Part shown: piece by piece, positions 15,268 to 23,449 of the stretch
How the letters are laid out: the number at the start of each line of letters is the position of its first letter
Numbering within the stretch: position 1 is the stretch's first letter
Assembly: GCF_004843725.1 (NCBI RefSeq)
Contig: NZ_CP039451.1
Span: 3,292,001-3,356,000, forward strand
DNA length: 64,000 bases
From: Psychroserpens sp. NJDZ02
GTDB taxonomy: Bacteria; Bacteroidota; Bacteroidia; Flavobacteriales; Flavobacteriaceae
Direction of reading: 5' to 3'
Position numbers and translations under genes: made by a program
Notes under the pieces: model-generated
Told to the model about the DNA's origin: nothing
The model's input: only the letters and a program-made list of their open reading frames with translations
Databases searched by the model: none

Positions 15268-16494
15268 ATGATAATTTCTGAAACAATACCATCCCACTTA
15301 AAACCAAAACGATTAGCAGTAAAACTAACGTCTAATGGCGAGCAATATGTACATCAAGGACATCCTTGGGTGTTTTCAGATAGTATAGTTAAGATTAATA
15401 ATGATGCGAATACAGGAGATTTAGCTATTATTTTTGGAAAGCGAAGAAATGCCATGATTGGTATTGGGCTATATGATGCTAATTCTCCGATCCAATTAAA
15501 GATGATTTATAATGATACAGCATCTGTGGTCATTGATGCTGAGTTTTTTAAGCAAAAAATAGAAAAAGCTTACGCTAAACGGTTGCCTTTATTAGAGACT
15601 AATACTAATAGTTATCGTTTATTATTTGGCGAAAATGATGGTTTTCCGTCGTTAATAGCGGATGTTTATGCGGATGTTTTGGTGGTTAAATTGTATTCAG
15701 AAATTTGGTTACCCTACATACATTCTATTTTAGAAATTTTAATAAGTATTTCAAAATGTAAAACAGTTGTTATCCGATTAAGTCGTGGTTTGCAACAATC
15801 TAAAACTCATCAATTAAAAGATGGTGCTGTAGTTTATGGGACACTTGAAAACGAGGTTGTCCAGTTTGTAGAACATGGAGTTAATTTTTCGGCAAACGTT
15901 ATAAAAGGACATAAAACGGGTTACTTTTTAGATCACAGAGATAATAGAAGGCAAGTTGGTCTGTTTAGTAATGGTAAAACCGTTTTAGATGTGTTTAGTT
16001 ACGCTGGTGGATTCTCAGTACATGCTTTAGCTAATGGAGCTACAGAGGTAACTAGTTTAGATATTAGCGCTCAAGCATTAGAAATTGCAAAACAAAATGG
16101 AGAATTAAATACGTATTCAGGAACACATCATACCATTGCAGACGATGCTTTTAAAGCTTTAAAGCATTTGGTTAAAAAAGGTGTTGTTTTTGATGTTGTA
16201 GTTATTGATCCACCAAGTTTTGCGAAGCAGCAAACCGAAATAGATTTAGCCAAGAAAAAATATGCGCAATTAGCACAGTTAGGAGAGCAATTAACCGCAA
16301 AAAACGGGTTGTTAGTATTAGCGTCTTGTTCTAGTCGTGTAACAGCACAGGCATTTTACGATATTAACATTGCAACACTATCTAGTGCAAAAAGAACTTT
16401 TAAGACAATTAAAACCACACAACATGATACGGATCATCCTATTGGATTCCCAGAAGGTGCCTATTTAAAATGTGGATATTATCGCTTTGATTAG
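15268..16494 (+). CDS. Class I SAM-dependent rRNA methyltransferase, RlmI type
   Basis: A 408-residue protein with an N-terminal PUA-like domain (about residues 10-90, with GHPWVFSDSI) and a C-terminal Rossmann methyltransferase. The SAM-binding motif is LDVFSYAGGFSVHAL. VIDPPSFAK is the catalytic/substrate motif, and LVLASCSSRV follows. This matches RlmI/RlmK-L C-terminal enzymes that make 5-methylcytosine in 23S rRNA (C1962 in E. coli). It is a stand-alone gene. The exact target base is inferred from the family. Confidence 0.88.
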   Translation: MIISETIPSHLKPKRLAVKLTSNGEQYVHQGHPWVFSDSIVKINNDANTGDLAIIFGKRRNAMIGIGLYDANSPIQLKMIYNDTASVVIDAEFFKQKIEKAYAKRLPLLETNTNSYRLLFGENDGFPSLIADVYADVLVVKLYSEIWLPYIHSILEILISISKCKTVVIRLSRGLQQSKTHQLKDGAVVYGTLENEVVQFVEHGVNFSANVIKGHKTGYFLDHRDNRRQVGLFSNGKTVLDVFSYAGGFSVHALANGATEVTSLDISAQALEIAKQNGELNTYSGTHHTIADDAFKALKHLVKKGVVFDVVVIDPPSFAKQQTEIDLAKKKYAQLAQLGEQLTAKNGLLVLASCSSRVTAQAFYDINIATLSSAKRTFKTIKTTQHDTDHPIGFPEGAYLKCGYYRFD

Positions 16495-16689
16495 GTTTTA
16501 TGTTTTTAATTTTAAAGAAGGCTAATATTATCTTTTGACAGTTAAAGTATTGTCTCTTTGACATAAAATAACTAATGTTTGGTTACTTTTTATTTATATA
16601 ATTAAATAATTTATAGGTGTTTATCGAGGTCTAGGTTTTAATTATACATCTAAAAATATATAGCTATTGGATGTTGTTTTATTGATAGA

Positions 16690-16828
16690 AAGATGTGATA
16701 AACACCACCATTCGCCTAGTGGGCATGTTAATTTTTGATTTATGTTGTTTTAAATTCGATTTTACATATCGAACAATTTATGTGTTGGGCTCATTATATA
16801 GTGCTAAAATAAAAGGGACTATAGCATG
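16690..16828 (+). pseudogene. Relic of a desaturase C-terminal end
   Basis: Bases around 16700-16735 encode HHHSPSGHVNF, close to the third box NHHSHSGRANF of the desaturase at 14283-15017. After a frameshift, a stretch encoding TIYVLGSLYSAKIKGTIA then stop aligns with the end of the same protein (LIMVVLDKLRIIKIKKTAV). Stops and frameshifts interrupt it, so it is non-functional. The rest of the 386-base gap (16495-16880) holds no gene I can support. Confidence 0.65.
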
Positions 16829-16880
16829 ACTTTTACTTTAAAAACAATAATAAAGTAAAATACTCTTATGTCTGTAATTA

Positions 16881-17594
16881 TCACTTAAACCTCTTCCATA
16901 TATGTGTTTTTATCATGTAAGGTGTTATTCTTTTTAAAGTTTTTCCTGTAATTGGATGTGTCCCATAGCTTGTGAAATAGTCTAAATCACCAGTGTTGTT
17001 TTTTTCATACCATAAATTTTCTGCACCATTAATTTTAAAAAACGGGTAAGTAGAATCTGGTTTTACACGTCTAAAATTCTCTAAAATATACTGGTCTTTT
17101 GATATAGAGCGCAAATCTTCTTTTTTATCACATGAAATAAGTTCATAGTGGGTGTTATTTACCCAAATCATACAGTCTTTTTTTGTAGTATCATAACCAA
17201 AGTAACCAATTATAATTGCTATAATTGAATAGCTCATTATTTTTTTTCTATTCAAATTAAAAGATTGACTCTCTTTTTTTAAGCTGTTGTCAGTTATATC
17301 ATTTGCTTCTAATATTTTTTTTTGATTATAAAATTCCGGATAATTATCATATCCTAAATATTGACATAAAGCATTAATAACTTTTGGTTGCTTGATATTG
17401 GTTTCTTCATTTTCTTTTATGGCGGAGTTGTAGTAGTTTCTCAAACTTTTTTCTCCAAAAGCTAATCCTGAATAGTCCTCTATAGTTAATGAAATATTTT
17501 TAGCGAGATGGGTTAGAGAAGGTGCCTTTATGCCTTTTTTTATTTCTTCTTTTTTTGTTTTCTCAAAGGCGAAAATAATCAACTGTGTGTGCAT
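16881..17594 (-). CDS. Hypothetical membrane-anchored protein
   Basis: I do not recognise a named family. The N-terminal 120 residues look cytoplasmic and contain EKSLRNYYNSAI and INALCQYLGYDNYPEFY, a helical, possibly DNA- or protein-binding segment seen in other flavobacterial proteins. A single membrane helix (IMSYSIIAIIIGYFGY) follows, and then about 90 extracytoplasmic residues ending in IKTHIWKRF. The frame is open to a methionine at 17657, but the added 21 residues (FRKLLRKKNPNFF...) are Lys/Phe-rich and look like untranslated sequence. I therefore prefer the start MHTQLIIFAFEK at 17594. No operon partner is visible. Confidence 0.6.
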   Translation of the reverse strand: MHTQLIIFAFEKTKKEEIKKGIKAPSLTHLAKNISLTIEDYSGLAFGEKSLRNYYNSAIKENEETNIKQPKVINALCQYLGYDNYPEFYNQKKILEANDITDNSLKKESQSFNLNRKKIMSYSIIAIIIGYFGYDTTKKDCMIWVNNTHYELISCDKKEDLRSISKDQYILENFRRVKPDSTYPFFKINGAENLWYEKNNTGDLDYFTSYGTHPITGKTLKRITPYMIKTHIWKRFK

Positions 17595-17942
17595 TTTTTT
17601 AGTTGTTTTTATCAGGAAAAAGTTAGGATTTTTTTTTCTCAAAAGTTTCCTAAACACTTCCTAGTGGTTTCCTATTCGTTTTCTAATTGTTCCTTTTATT
17701 TGCTTCAGAATTAATTTATGTCATAATCATAATATGGTTTATGGTATTGATTAATTCAATATTAGAGTTGCGAAGTAAATTGATATTAGTAATTGGGAAG
17801 TAATAATATCTAATTACTTCTGCGCTCTAAACTTCCTGAAAGAGAGACGTCTCTTCATTATTTAAATGTGTTGTTAAGCTATAAAAGTATCTAAGTTAAA
17901 TCTCGGACAGCAACACTGATGTCTAATTTTTAATACTACAAA

Positions 17943-18128
17943 ATGAATAAAATATATGTTATAATGTTTACGGTTTTCCTCAATGCGACATTTTTTTCTT
18001 GTACACCAGAAAATATAGTTGAAGATATTAATTCTACCCATGCCTGTTGTGGCGAGGATGGTGAATTAGAACCACCTCCGCCACCACCGCCAACAGAAGG
18101 CGGGAAAATAACTCAAGGCGGTAAATAA
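17943..18128 (+). CDS. Small proline-rich lipoprotein upstream of sensor kinase
   Basis: A 61-residue protein with a lipoprotein signal (hydrophobic residues 4-19, lipidation Cys20 in TFFSC), a Cys35-Cys36 pair (HACCGEDG), seven consecutive prolines (residues 44-50) and a Gly/Lys tail. It lies 27 bases before the TPR histidine kinase gene and is likely co-transcribed with it. A periplasmic or surface ligand or modulator of the kinase is possible, but nothing shows this directly. I do not recognise a family. Confidence 0.65.
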   Translation: MNKIYVIMFTVFLNATFFSCTPENIVEDINSTHACCGEDGELEPPPPPPPTEGGKITQGGK

Positions 18129-18155
18129 CTAAAAAATAGTTACTATTTTAGAGGA

Positions 18156-19784
18156 ATGAAATTATTTAAATATTCATTCCTCTTTTTTGTTTTTTTTATG
18201 GTTTATAAAACCAGTTTTTCTCAACAAACTAAGGATAGCACAGCTTATTATGTTGATATAATAGAACATGTAAAATCTAGTGATGATTTAGTAAAGGCCT
18301 TTCAGTTTTTTCAAAATGATTTAAAAAAAGAATTAAACAAGAACAATATTAAAAGAGTAGCCTACGATTTATTACATATATCTATAATAGAATATAAGGT
18401 AGGCTTTTATTATGAAAGTGAAGTTTCGGTAGTGAAGGCTATAGGATTAATTGATAATGAAAAAAAAGTGGATTCATATTATTTAAGACTTAAAGCTATA
18501 TTATATAATCGCTTGGGGATTTTGTATAAAGAACAACGCAATACTACAAAAGCAATAGAAACCTATAAAACGTCTTTTGCTTTAGCAGAAACAGCAAGAG
18601 ATAGTATGACGCTTTATAATAATATATCTAATGTATTAAAAGAGGATAAACAGTTTGAAAAAGCAGAACTAGAGCTTCTAAAAGCGTATAGCCTGTTTGA
18701 TAGAGTTAATGATTCAACTGAAAAAGCGAGAGTATTAGATAATTTAGGTTTTGTGAAATTTAAATTAAACAAACCGGAAGGTTACCTATTTATGTTAGAG
18801 GGCTTGGAAATTAGGGAGTTATTGAATAATAATTATAATTTATATGCTAGTTATAGCCATTTATCCAATTATTATAAAGAAAAAAAAGATTACAATACAG
18901 CAAAGGCATTTGCATTAGAAGCATTTGATATAGCAAATACTATTAAGAGTGCGTCTTACAGAGAAGATGCGCTTAAATTAAGAGTGAATTTAAAAGATTA
19001 TTCTGTTTTTGAAGCCTATTTGAGACTAAGTGATAGTATTAAATTAGCTAGGCAAACTAACTTAAATAAATTTGCTTCAATGAAATATGATTACAGTAAA
19101 AGTGAACTTAAATCTCAAAAAGAGAAAACTAAAAAACAGCAGTATCAATTTATTGTAGTACTCCTTTCTGTTATTGGATTATCCTTATTCTTTTTGTTGA
19201 AAATCAAACATAGAAAAGAAAAATTACTAGAAATCTATACTACAGAAACTCGCATTTCTAAAAAAGTACATGACGAAGTGGCTAATGATGTTTATCAGGT
19301 TATGACAAAACTACAAGGGGATATTATTGTAAAAGAAGATGTTTTGGATGATTTAGAACAGATTTATACCAAAACTAGAGATATTTCAAAAGAAAATAGT
19401 GCCATTGATGTTGCGCAAGATTTTAAAGAACTACTTACAGATTTATTATTAAGTTATAAAAGTGATCAAGTCAATGTGGTGACCAAAGGACTTTCAGTAA
19501 TAGAGTGGGAAGTGCTTTCAGATATAAAAAAGACAACAGTTTATAGAATTCTTCAAGAGTTAATGACTAATATGAAAAAACATAGTGAAGCTACAATTGT
19601 AGTATTAATCTTCATTCAAAAAAATAAAAAAATAGAAATAAGTTATAAAGATAATGGTGTTGGAAGTGTACTAAAAAAACAAAATGGGTTACAAAATGTG
19701 GAAAACCGTATTCAGTCTATTAATGGAACAATTACTTTTGACTCAGAAATTAACCAAGGGTTTAAAGCCTTTTTTATAGTTTAA
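18156..19784 (+). CDS. TPR-containing membrane sensor histidine kinase
   Basis: A 542-residue sensor. It has a signal peptide (residues 1-23, ending SFSQQ), a periplasmic region of TPR-like helical repeats (about 60-290), a coiled segment and a membrane helix (about 330-349, FIVVLLSVIGLSLFFLL). The cytoplasmic kinase has a phospho-acceptor His372 in KKVHDEVANDV. The ATPase has an N-box (LQELMTNMKKH) and a G1 box (DNGVGS). This architecture is typical of Bacteroidota kinases paired with LuxR-type regulators. Its partner starts 3 bases downstream, and a small lipoprotein gene lies upstream. The signal is unknown. Confidence 0.88.
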   Translation: MKLFKYSFLFFVFFMVYKTSFSQQTKDSTAYYVDIIEHVKSSDDLVKAFQFFQNDLKKELNKNNIKRVAYDLLHISIIEYKVGFYYESEVSVVKAIGLIDNEKKVDSYYLRLKAILYNRLGILYKEQRNTTKAIETYKTSFALAETARDSMTLYNNISNVLKEDKQFEKAELELLKAYSLFDRVNDSTEKARVLDNLGFVKFKLNKPEGYLFMLEGLEIRELLNNNYNLYASYSHLSNYYKEKKDYNTAKAFALEAFDIANTIKSASYREDALKLRVNLKDYSVFEAYLRLSDSIKLARQTNLNKFASMKYDYSKSELKSQKEKTKKQQYQFIVVLLSVIGLSLFFLLKIKHRKEKLLEIYTTETRISKKVHDEVANDVYQVMTKLQGDIIVKEDVLDDLEQIYTKTRDISKENSAIDVAQDFKELLTDLLLSYKSDQVNVVTKGLSVIEWEVLSDIKKTTVYRILQELMTNMKKHSEATIVVLIFIQKNKKIEISYKDNGVGSVLKKQNGLQNVENRIQSINGTITFDSEINQGFKAFFIV

Positions 19785-19787
19785 ATT

Positions 19788-20453
19788 ATGTTTAAAAAAG
19801 TTTTGATTTCGGATGACTTAGGAAGTATCAATCAAGGGGTATTAACCGTTTTAGATAGCTTGTCTATTACTAATGTAAAACAAGTACAATATTGCGATGA
19901 CGCGTATTTAAAAATTAAAAAAGCTAGTTTGGATGGGGTGCCTTTTGATTTGGTAGTAACGGATTTATCGTTTGTAGCAGATCATAGGGAGCAAACCTAT
20001 AACTCTGGAGAAGATTTGGTAAAGGCTTTAAAAAAAGACTATCCAGAAATAAAAATCATCGTTTATTCTGTAGAAGATCGTTTGCAAAAAGTAAGAGCTT
20101 TGGTTAATACATATCAAGCTAATGCTTATGTATGTAAGGGGAGACGTGGTTTAATCGAGCTTAATAAGGCCATAACGACAGTCTATAATAACGAGCAATA
20201 TGTCTCTCCACAAGTGCAACAGGCACTAAGTCCAAAAACCAATTTAGAGATTGATGACTACGATATAGAATTAATCCGATTATTGTCTACTGGCTTATCT
20301 CAGAACCAGATAGCAGCACACTTAAAAGCTCAAAATTTGCTACCAAATAGTGTTAGTTCCTTAGAAAAACGTCTTAATAAGCTACGAATCCAATTTAAAG
20401 CTAGAAATGCAATACATTTAGTAACTATAGTTAAAGATTTGGGGTTATTTTAA
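19788..20453 (+). CDS. Response regulator with LuxR-type DNA-binding domain
   Basis: A 221-residue regulator. The receiver domain has Asp9-Asp10 (LISDD), phospho-acceptor Asp59 (VVTDLSF) and the conserved Lys in AYVCKGRRG. The C-terminal helix-turn-helix of about 60 residues (LLSTGLSQNQIAAHL ... FKARNAIHLVTIV) resembles the LuxR/NarL class in a diverged, Bacteroidota-specific form. It follows the TPR kinase by 3 bases and is its cognate partner. Two related palindromes ending in ACGG-AAAA-CCGT lie downstream and are candidates for its own or another regulator's sites. Confidence 0.87.
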   Translation: MFKKVLISDDLGSINQGVLTVLDSLSITNVKQVQYCDDAYLKIKKASLDGVPFDLVVTDLSFVADHREQTYNSGEDLVKALKKDYPEIKIIVYSVEDRLQKVRALVNTYQANAYVCKGRRGLIELNKAITTVYNNEQYVSPQVQQALSPKTNLEIDDYDIELIRLLSTGLSQNQIAAHLKAQNLLPNSVSSLEKRLNKLRIQFKARNAIHLVTIVKDLGLF

Positions 20454-20466
20454 AATAAAACACTGT

Positions 20467-20486
20467 TTTTACGGAAAACCGTAAAA
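20467..20486. promoter_or_regulatory. Palindrome TTTTACGG-AAAA-CCGTAAAA
   Basis: A perfect 8-bp inverted repeat with an AAAA centre, 14 bases after the response regulator stop. The core ACGGAAAACCGT recurs at 20677-20696. It could be an operator or an mRNA hairpin; without a T-run it is not a good terminator. Confidence 0.4.
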
Positions 20487-20551
20487 TAGAAATTAATGCA
20501 TTGCTTAAAATTGCATGTTATTAGTTACTAATTTATTATAAAGGGAATTAG

Positions 20552-20581
20552 AGGTAGCCAGCAATGGTTACCTTTTTTTTG
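20552..20581 (+). terminator. Terminator of the lipoprotein-kinase-regulator operon
   Basis: GGTAGCC (20553-20559) pairs with GGTTACC (20566-20572) with one wobble pair, followed by eight T. Confidence 0.7.
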
Positions 20582-20676
20582 AGAATAGTTTTTAAAATGA
20601 ATATGTTTTTTACCATAAAGTCAAGTTCTAGAATTAATAATAGCAAATTAATTAGTTTTTCTACTCAATTTGCATG

Positions 20677-20696
20677 CCTTACGGAAAACCGTAAGG
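20677..20696. promoter_or_regulatory. Palindrome CCTTACGG-AAAA-CCGTAAGG
   Basis: A perfect 8-bp inverted repeat with the same core as the element at 20467-20486, but with different outer bases in both arms. It lies 84 bases before the thermonuclease-like gene. A T-rich run (TTTTGTTTTTT) follows, so a terminator role is also possible. The rest of the 20454-20780 gap shows nothing else. Confidence 0.45.
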
Positions 20697-20780
20697 TTTT
20701 GTTTTTTAAAGGGTTTATTTTTGGAGTTAGTAATATGTAATTATTAAAATTATATTATGTCAAACTAAATTATATAACCG

Positions 20781-21311
20781 ATGTATAAACTCTGGCTATC
20801 CTCATTATTGCTTATCATTTTATTATGTTCATTTACTATGAATAGTAAAGTTAGACCAACAATACTAACAGGTAAAGTAATAGGTATTATGGATGGAGAC
20901 ACATTTAAGCTTTTGACTAAAGACGCGACAACTGTAAAAATAAGATTAGCAAACATAGATTGCCCAGAAAAAAAGCAACCTTTTTCTACAAATGCTAAGC
21001 GTTTTGTTTCGGAAGCTATTTTTAATAAAAATGTTACCGTTGAAATATTAAAAAAAGATAGATATAGACGTCTAATAGCTAATGTGTTTTATGGAGATTC
21101 TATAAATCTTAATCATCAATTGGTTAAAAACGGATTGGCATGGCATTATGTGAAATATTCTAAAGATACTCTCTTACAAAATTTAGAGGATAGTGCTAAA
21201 AAAAACAGGTTGGGCTTATGGCAAGAGCAAAATGCTATTTCACCATGGCAATGGAGAGCTAATAAAAAAGAAGCATCTAGATTAAAAAAACTAAATAAAA
21301 ATAAGGATTAA
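20781..21311 (+). CDS. Exported thermonuclease-like (SNase domain) protein
   Basis: A 176-residue protein with an N-terminal hydrophobic segment (residues 3-17, LSSLLLIILLCSF) and one SNase domain. Recognisable are Asp38/Asp40 in GIMDGDTFKL, Arg55 and the Pro-Glu pair in IRLANIDCPE, and RYRRLIANV carrying the second catalytic Arg. It hydrolyses DNA or RNA in a Ca2+-dependent way in the family. The N-terminus directs it to the periplasm, perhaps membrane-anchored. The next gene lies 18 bases downstream and is also exported, so the two may act together. Confidence 0.88.
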   Translation: MYKLWLSSLLLIILLCSFTMNSKVRPTILTGKVIGIMDGDTFKLLTKDATTVKIRLANIDCPEKKQPFSTNAKRFVSEAIFNKNVTVEILKKDRYRRLIANVFYGDSINLNHQLVKNGLAWHYVKYSKDTLLQNLEDSAKKNRLGLWQEQNAISPWQWRANKKEASRLKKLNKNKD

Positions 21312-21329
21312 ATATAAACCCAAGGTAAA

Positions 21330-21683
21330 ATGAAGTTCTTAAAAGTCCTATTACTAGTTTTAACCTTTGCTTTTGCAAATAGTGCTATAGGTCAAACGGT
21401 TTACACCACTAAAACAGGAGAGAAGTACCATATATCTAATTGTCGGTATTTAAAATATTCTAAAAAGGAATACACCTTAGAAAAAGCTTTGGCACTTGGT
21501 TTTTCTGCTTGTTCCGTTTGTAAGCCAGGAAAGGGAACAACAACAGCGAATGCAATATCAAATAAAAAACAAACTAGTACAGTAAAAAGTACTACAGCTT
21601 TACAATGTATAGGAAAAACAAAATCAGGAAAACGTTGTAAACGTCAAACCAAAAATGCTAACCAAAGATGTTATCAGCATTGA
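21330..21683 (+). CDS. Exported small protein with Cys/His metal-binding motifs
   Basis: A 117-residue protein with a signal peptide (residues 1-21, ending SAIGQ). The first domain YHISNCRYLKY ... GFSACSVCKPG has the C-x-n-C-x2-C pattern of Ada-like or nuclease-associated zinc-binding domains. The tail CIGKTKSGKRCKRQTKNANQ-RCYQH contributes three more Cys and a His, a separate small metal-binding motif common in SNase-associated proteins. It is 18 bases after the SNase gene and probably forms an operon with it. Nucleic acid binding is plausible; no activity can be assigned. Confidence 0.75.
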   Translation: MKFLKVLLLVLTFAFANSAIGQTVYTTKTGEKYHISNCRYLKYSKKEYTLEKALALGFSACSVCKPGKGTTTANAISNKKQTSTVKSTTALQCIGKTKSGKRCKRQTKNANQRCYQH

Positions 21684-21814
21684 AAACAGGAGTGAAGGTG
21701 TGGTTTTACAACTTGTAGCGTAAAAATCAAGAAACTTCTAAAAGTGTTTGCTATTAAAAAAAGACTATATTTATAAAATAAAATTGAAAGTAATTAATCT
21801 TAAAATATAAAGTC

Positions 21815-21919
21815 ATGGCTAAATCACAAGATTCAAAAAAGAACGTAAAAAAGGAAGCAGCATTGTCTCCAAAAGAGAAGAAAGCTGCCAAATTAGCTAA
21901 AAAAGCAGCTCGTAAATAA
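21815..21919 (+). CDS. 34-residue Lys/Ala-rich basic protein
   Basis: This short gene reads MAKSQDSKKNVKKEAALSPK, followed by EKKAAKLAKKAARK and a stop. I recall very similar small Lys/Ala-rich proteins from other flavobacteria. A strong terminator lies 21 bases after the stop, which supports a genuine transcript. With 13 Lys or Arg of 34 residues and no membrane segment, nucleic-acid or ribosome binding is possible. The rest of 21684-22028 shows only the terminator and a promoter box. Confidence 0.6.
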   Translation: MAKSQDSKKNVKKEAALSPKEKKAAKLAKKAARK

Positions 21920-21940
21920 CGAGTTACCTATAGTTTTATA

Positions 21941-21968
21941 AAAACCACTCTAATTAGAGTGGTTTTTT
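21941..21968 (+). terminator. Terminator after the small basic protein gene
   Basis: AAAACCACTCTAA and TTAGAGTGGTTTT (21941-21966) form a continuous 13-bp inverted repeat followed by TT, then GTTTT. The symmetry would let it act on both strands. Confidence 0.8.
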
Positions 21969-22002
21969 GTTTTAAAGCTTTTATCTTTAGTGTTATCAAT
22001 AA

Positions 22003-22010
22003 TAAATTTG
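22003..22010 (+). promoter_or_regulatory. Candidate -7 box TAAATTTG
   Basis: An exact TAnnTTTG match, 18 bases before the NYN gene start. No TTG at the usual upstream spacing was seen. Confidence 0.35.
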
Positions 22011-22028
22011 TAAAAACGTTTAAAAATT

Positions 22029-22775
22029 ATGGATATAAAATTAGCAGTACTTATTGATGGAGATAACATACCATCTGCTTATGTAAAAGAGATGATGGAA
22101 GAAATTGCTAAGTATGGTAACCCAACTATAAAGCGTATTTATGGAGATTGGACTAAGCCAAACCTGAACAAATGGAAAAGTTTGTTGTTAGAAAACGCGA
22201 TTACACCAATACAACAATACGGCTATACGACGGGTAAAAATGCGACGGATTCTGCCATGATTATTGATGCTATGGACATTTTATATTCAGAAAAAGTAGA
22301 TGGCTTCTGCTTGGTTTCTAGTGATAGTGATTTTACGCGCTTGGCTACGCGTTTACGTGAAGCAGGCATGAAAGTGTATGGGATTGGAGAAAAGAAGACC
22401 CCAAACCCTTTTATAGTAGCTTGTGATAAGTTTATTTATATCGAAATTCTTAAAAATGAATCGGAAGAAAGTACCTCTGAAACGACAACTAAGTCTTCAG
22501 CTCCAAAAAATAATTACGATACCATTACTGCAAAAGAAATTAAGTTTATCACATCAACCATAGACGATGTGTCAGATGATGATGGTTGGGCTTTTTTAGG
22601 TGATGTTGGAAGTTTATTACAAAAGAAACAACCTAATTTTGACTCTAGGAATTATGGTTTTCAGAAGCTAACTCCTTTAATAAAGTCTATTTCTACGTTT
22701 GAAATCGAAAGACGCGAAGCTTCTAAAGGGCGGACAAAATTGATTTATGTACGTATCAAACGCGGGAAAAAATAA
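22029..22775 (+). CDS. NYN-domain (PIN-like) ribonuclease with OST-HTH/LOTUS domain
   Basis: A 248-residue protein with an N-terminal NYN/PIN-like fold (residues 1-145). The acidic residues are in VLIDGDN (Asp9/Asp11), ATDSAMIIDAMD and LVSSDSDF, all expected metal ligands of the nuclease centre. A short Ser/Thr linker leads to a C-terminal OST-HTH/LOTUS domain (about 165-247, DDDGWAFLGDVGSLLQKK), which binds RNA or DNA in other proteins. It is probably an RNA-processing or RNA-decay enzyme of unknown target. It is transcribed alone. Confidence 0.9.
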   Translation: MDIKLAVLIDGDNIPSAYVKEMMEEIAKYGNPTIKRIYGDWTKPNLNKWKSLLLENAITPIQQYGYTTGKNATDSAMIIDAMDILYSEKVDGFCLVSSDSDFTRLATRLREAGMKVYGIGEKKTPNPFIVACDKFIYIEILKNESEESTSETTTKSSAPKNNYDTITAKEIKFITSTIDDVSDDDGWAFLGDVGSLLQKKQPNFDSRNYGFQKLTPLIKSISTFEIERREASKGRTKLIYVRIKRGKK

Positions 22776-22813
22776 ACATAAGATGTTAGCATTGTAAGGG
22801 AGGCGTTATTAAT

Positions 22814-23449
22814 TTAAAAATCTCGTAATTTCAATGCTCTATTTTTTTTAGCATTGAGCAATGCAGACAGTTTTAAAAACAGTACAGCTGTTAAATATGC
22901 ATCTCCAGAAGCAGTGTGACGATCGTGCATGACAATATTATACGTGTTGCATAGTGTGTCTAAGCTATAGTGTTTTTGATCTTTGACGTATTTTGTTTTT
23001 TTGTAGAGTTGTCCTGTATCAATAACCTTGTTTTTTAACTTAGGTAAGTCCATTTGTTTTAATGCTTGGTTTATCATTGCCACATCAAAAGCAGCGTGAT
23101 GCGCAACTAGTACCGCATTTTTTATATAGTCTAAAAATTGAATGATAGCCTCACGTTGTTCTATCTTGATAATGGTTCCGCTTTTTAAAATCCCATGTAT
23201 TTTGACCGTGTTGGCATTAAATTGGCTTTGGATCAAATAGCGTTCAAAACTATCTGCGACATCTATAATTCCGTTTGTAATTGCAACGCAGCCAATAGAT
23301 AGTATCTTATCTGTTTTTGTATTTAAACCCGTGGTCTCTGTATCGAACACTACAAATCGTGTCGTTTCTAAAAGATTGGAGGTGTACTTAAAGGTTTCCG
23401 CGTAAGCGTTATAAAAATCGGGATATATTTTACGCTTAAACCAGCCCAT
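22814..23449 (-). CDS. DnaQ-like 3'-5' exonuclease
   Basis: A 211-residue DEDD-family exonuclease. ExoI is FDTETTGL (Asp/Glu pair), ExoII lies in AHHAAFDVAMI and ExoIII in RHTASGDAYLT. The start overlaps the stop of the upstream DUF294 gene by one base (TAATG), which implies coupled translation. In Pseudomonas I recall an equivalent pair (exonuclease and CBS/DUF294 protein) next to the DUF4212-symporter genes. Here the pair is separated from that locus by about 20 kb. It is not part of a DNA polymerase III operon. Confidence 0.88.
   Translation of the reverse strand: MGWFKRKIYPDFYNAYAETFKYTSNLLETTRFVVFDTETTGLNTKTDKILSIGCVAITNGIIDVADSFERYLIQSQFNANTVKIHGILKSGTIIKIEQREAIIQFLDYIKNAVLVAHHAAFDVAMINQALKQMDLPKLKNKVIDTGQLYKKTKYVKDQKHYSLDTLCNTYNIVMHDRHTASGDAYLTAVLFLKLSALLNAKKNRALKLRDF

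Noticed and set aside
16495..16880. Functional small gene in the gap after the RlmI-type gene
   Set aside because: The only protein-like signal is a frameshifted desaturase relic with internal stops.
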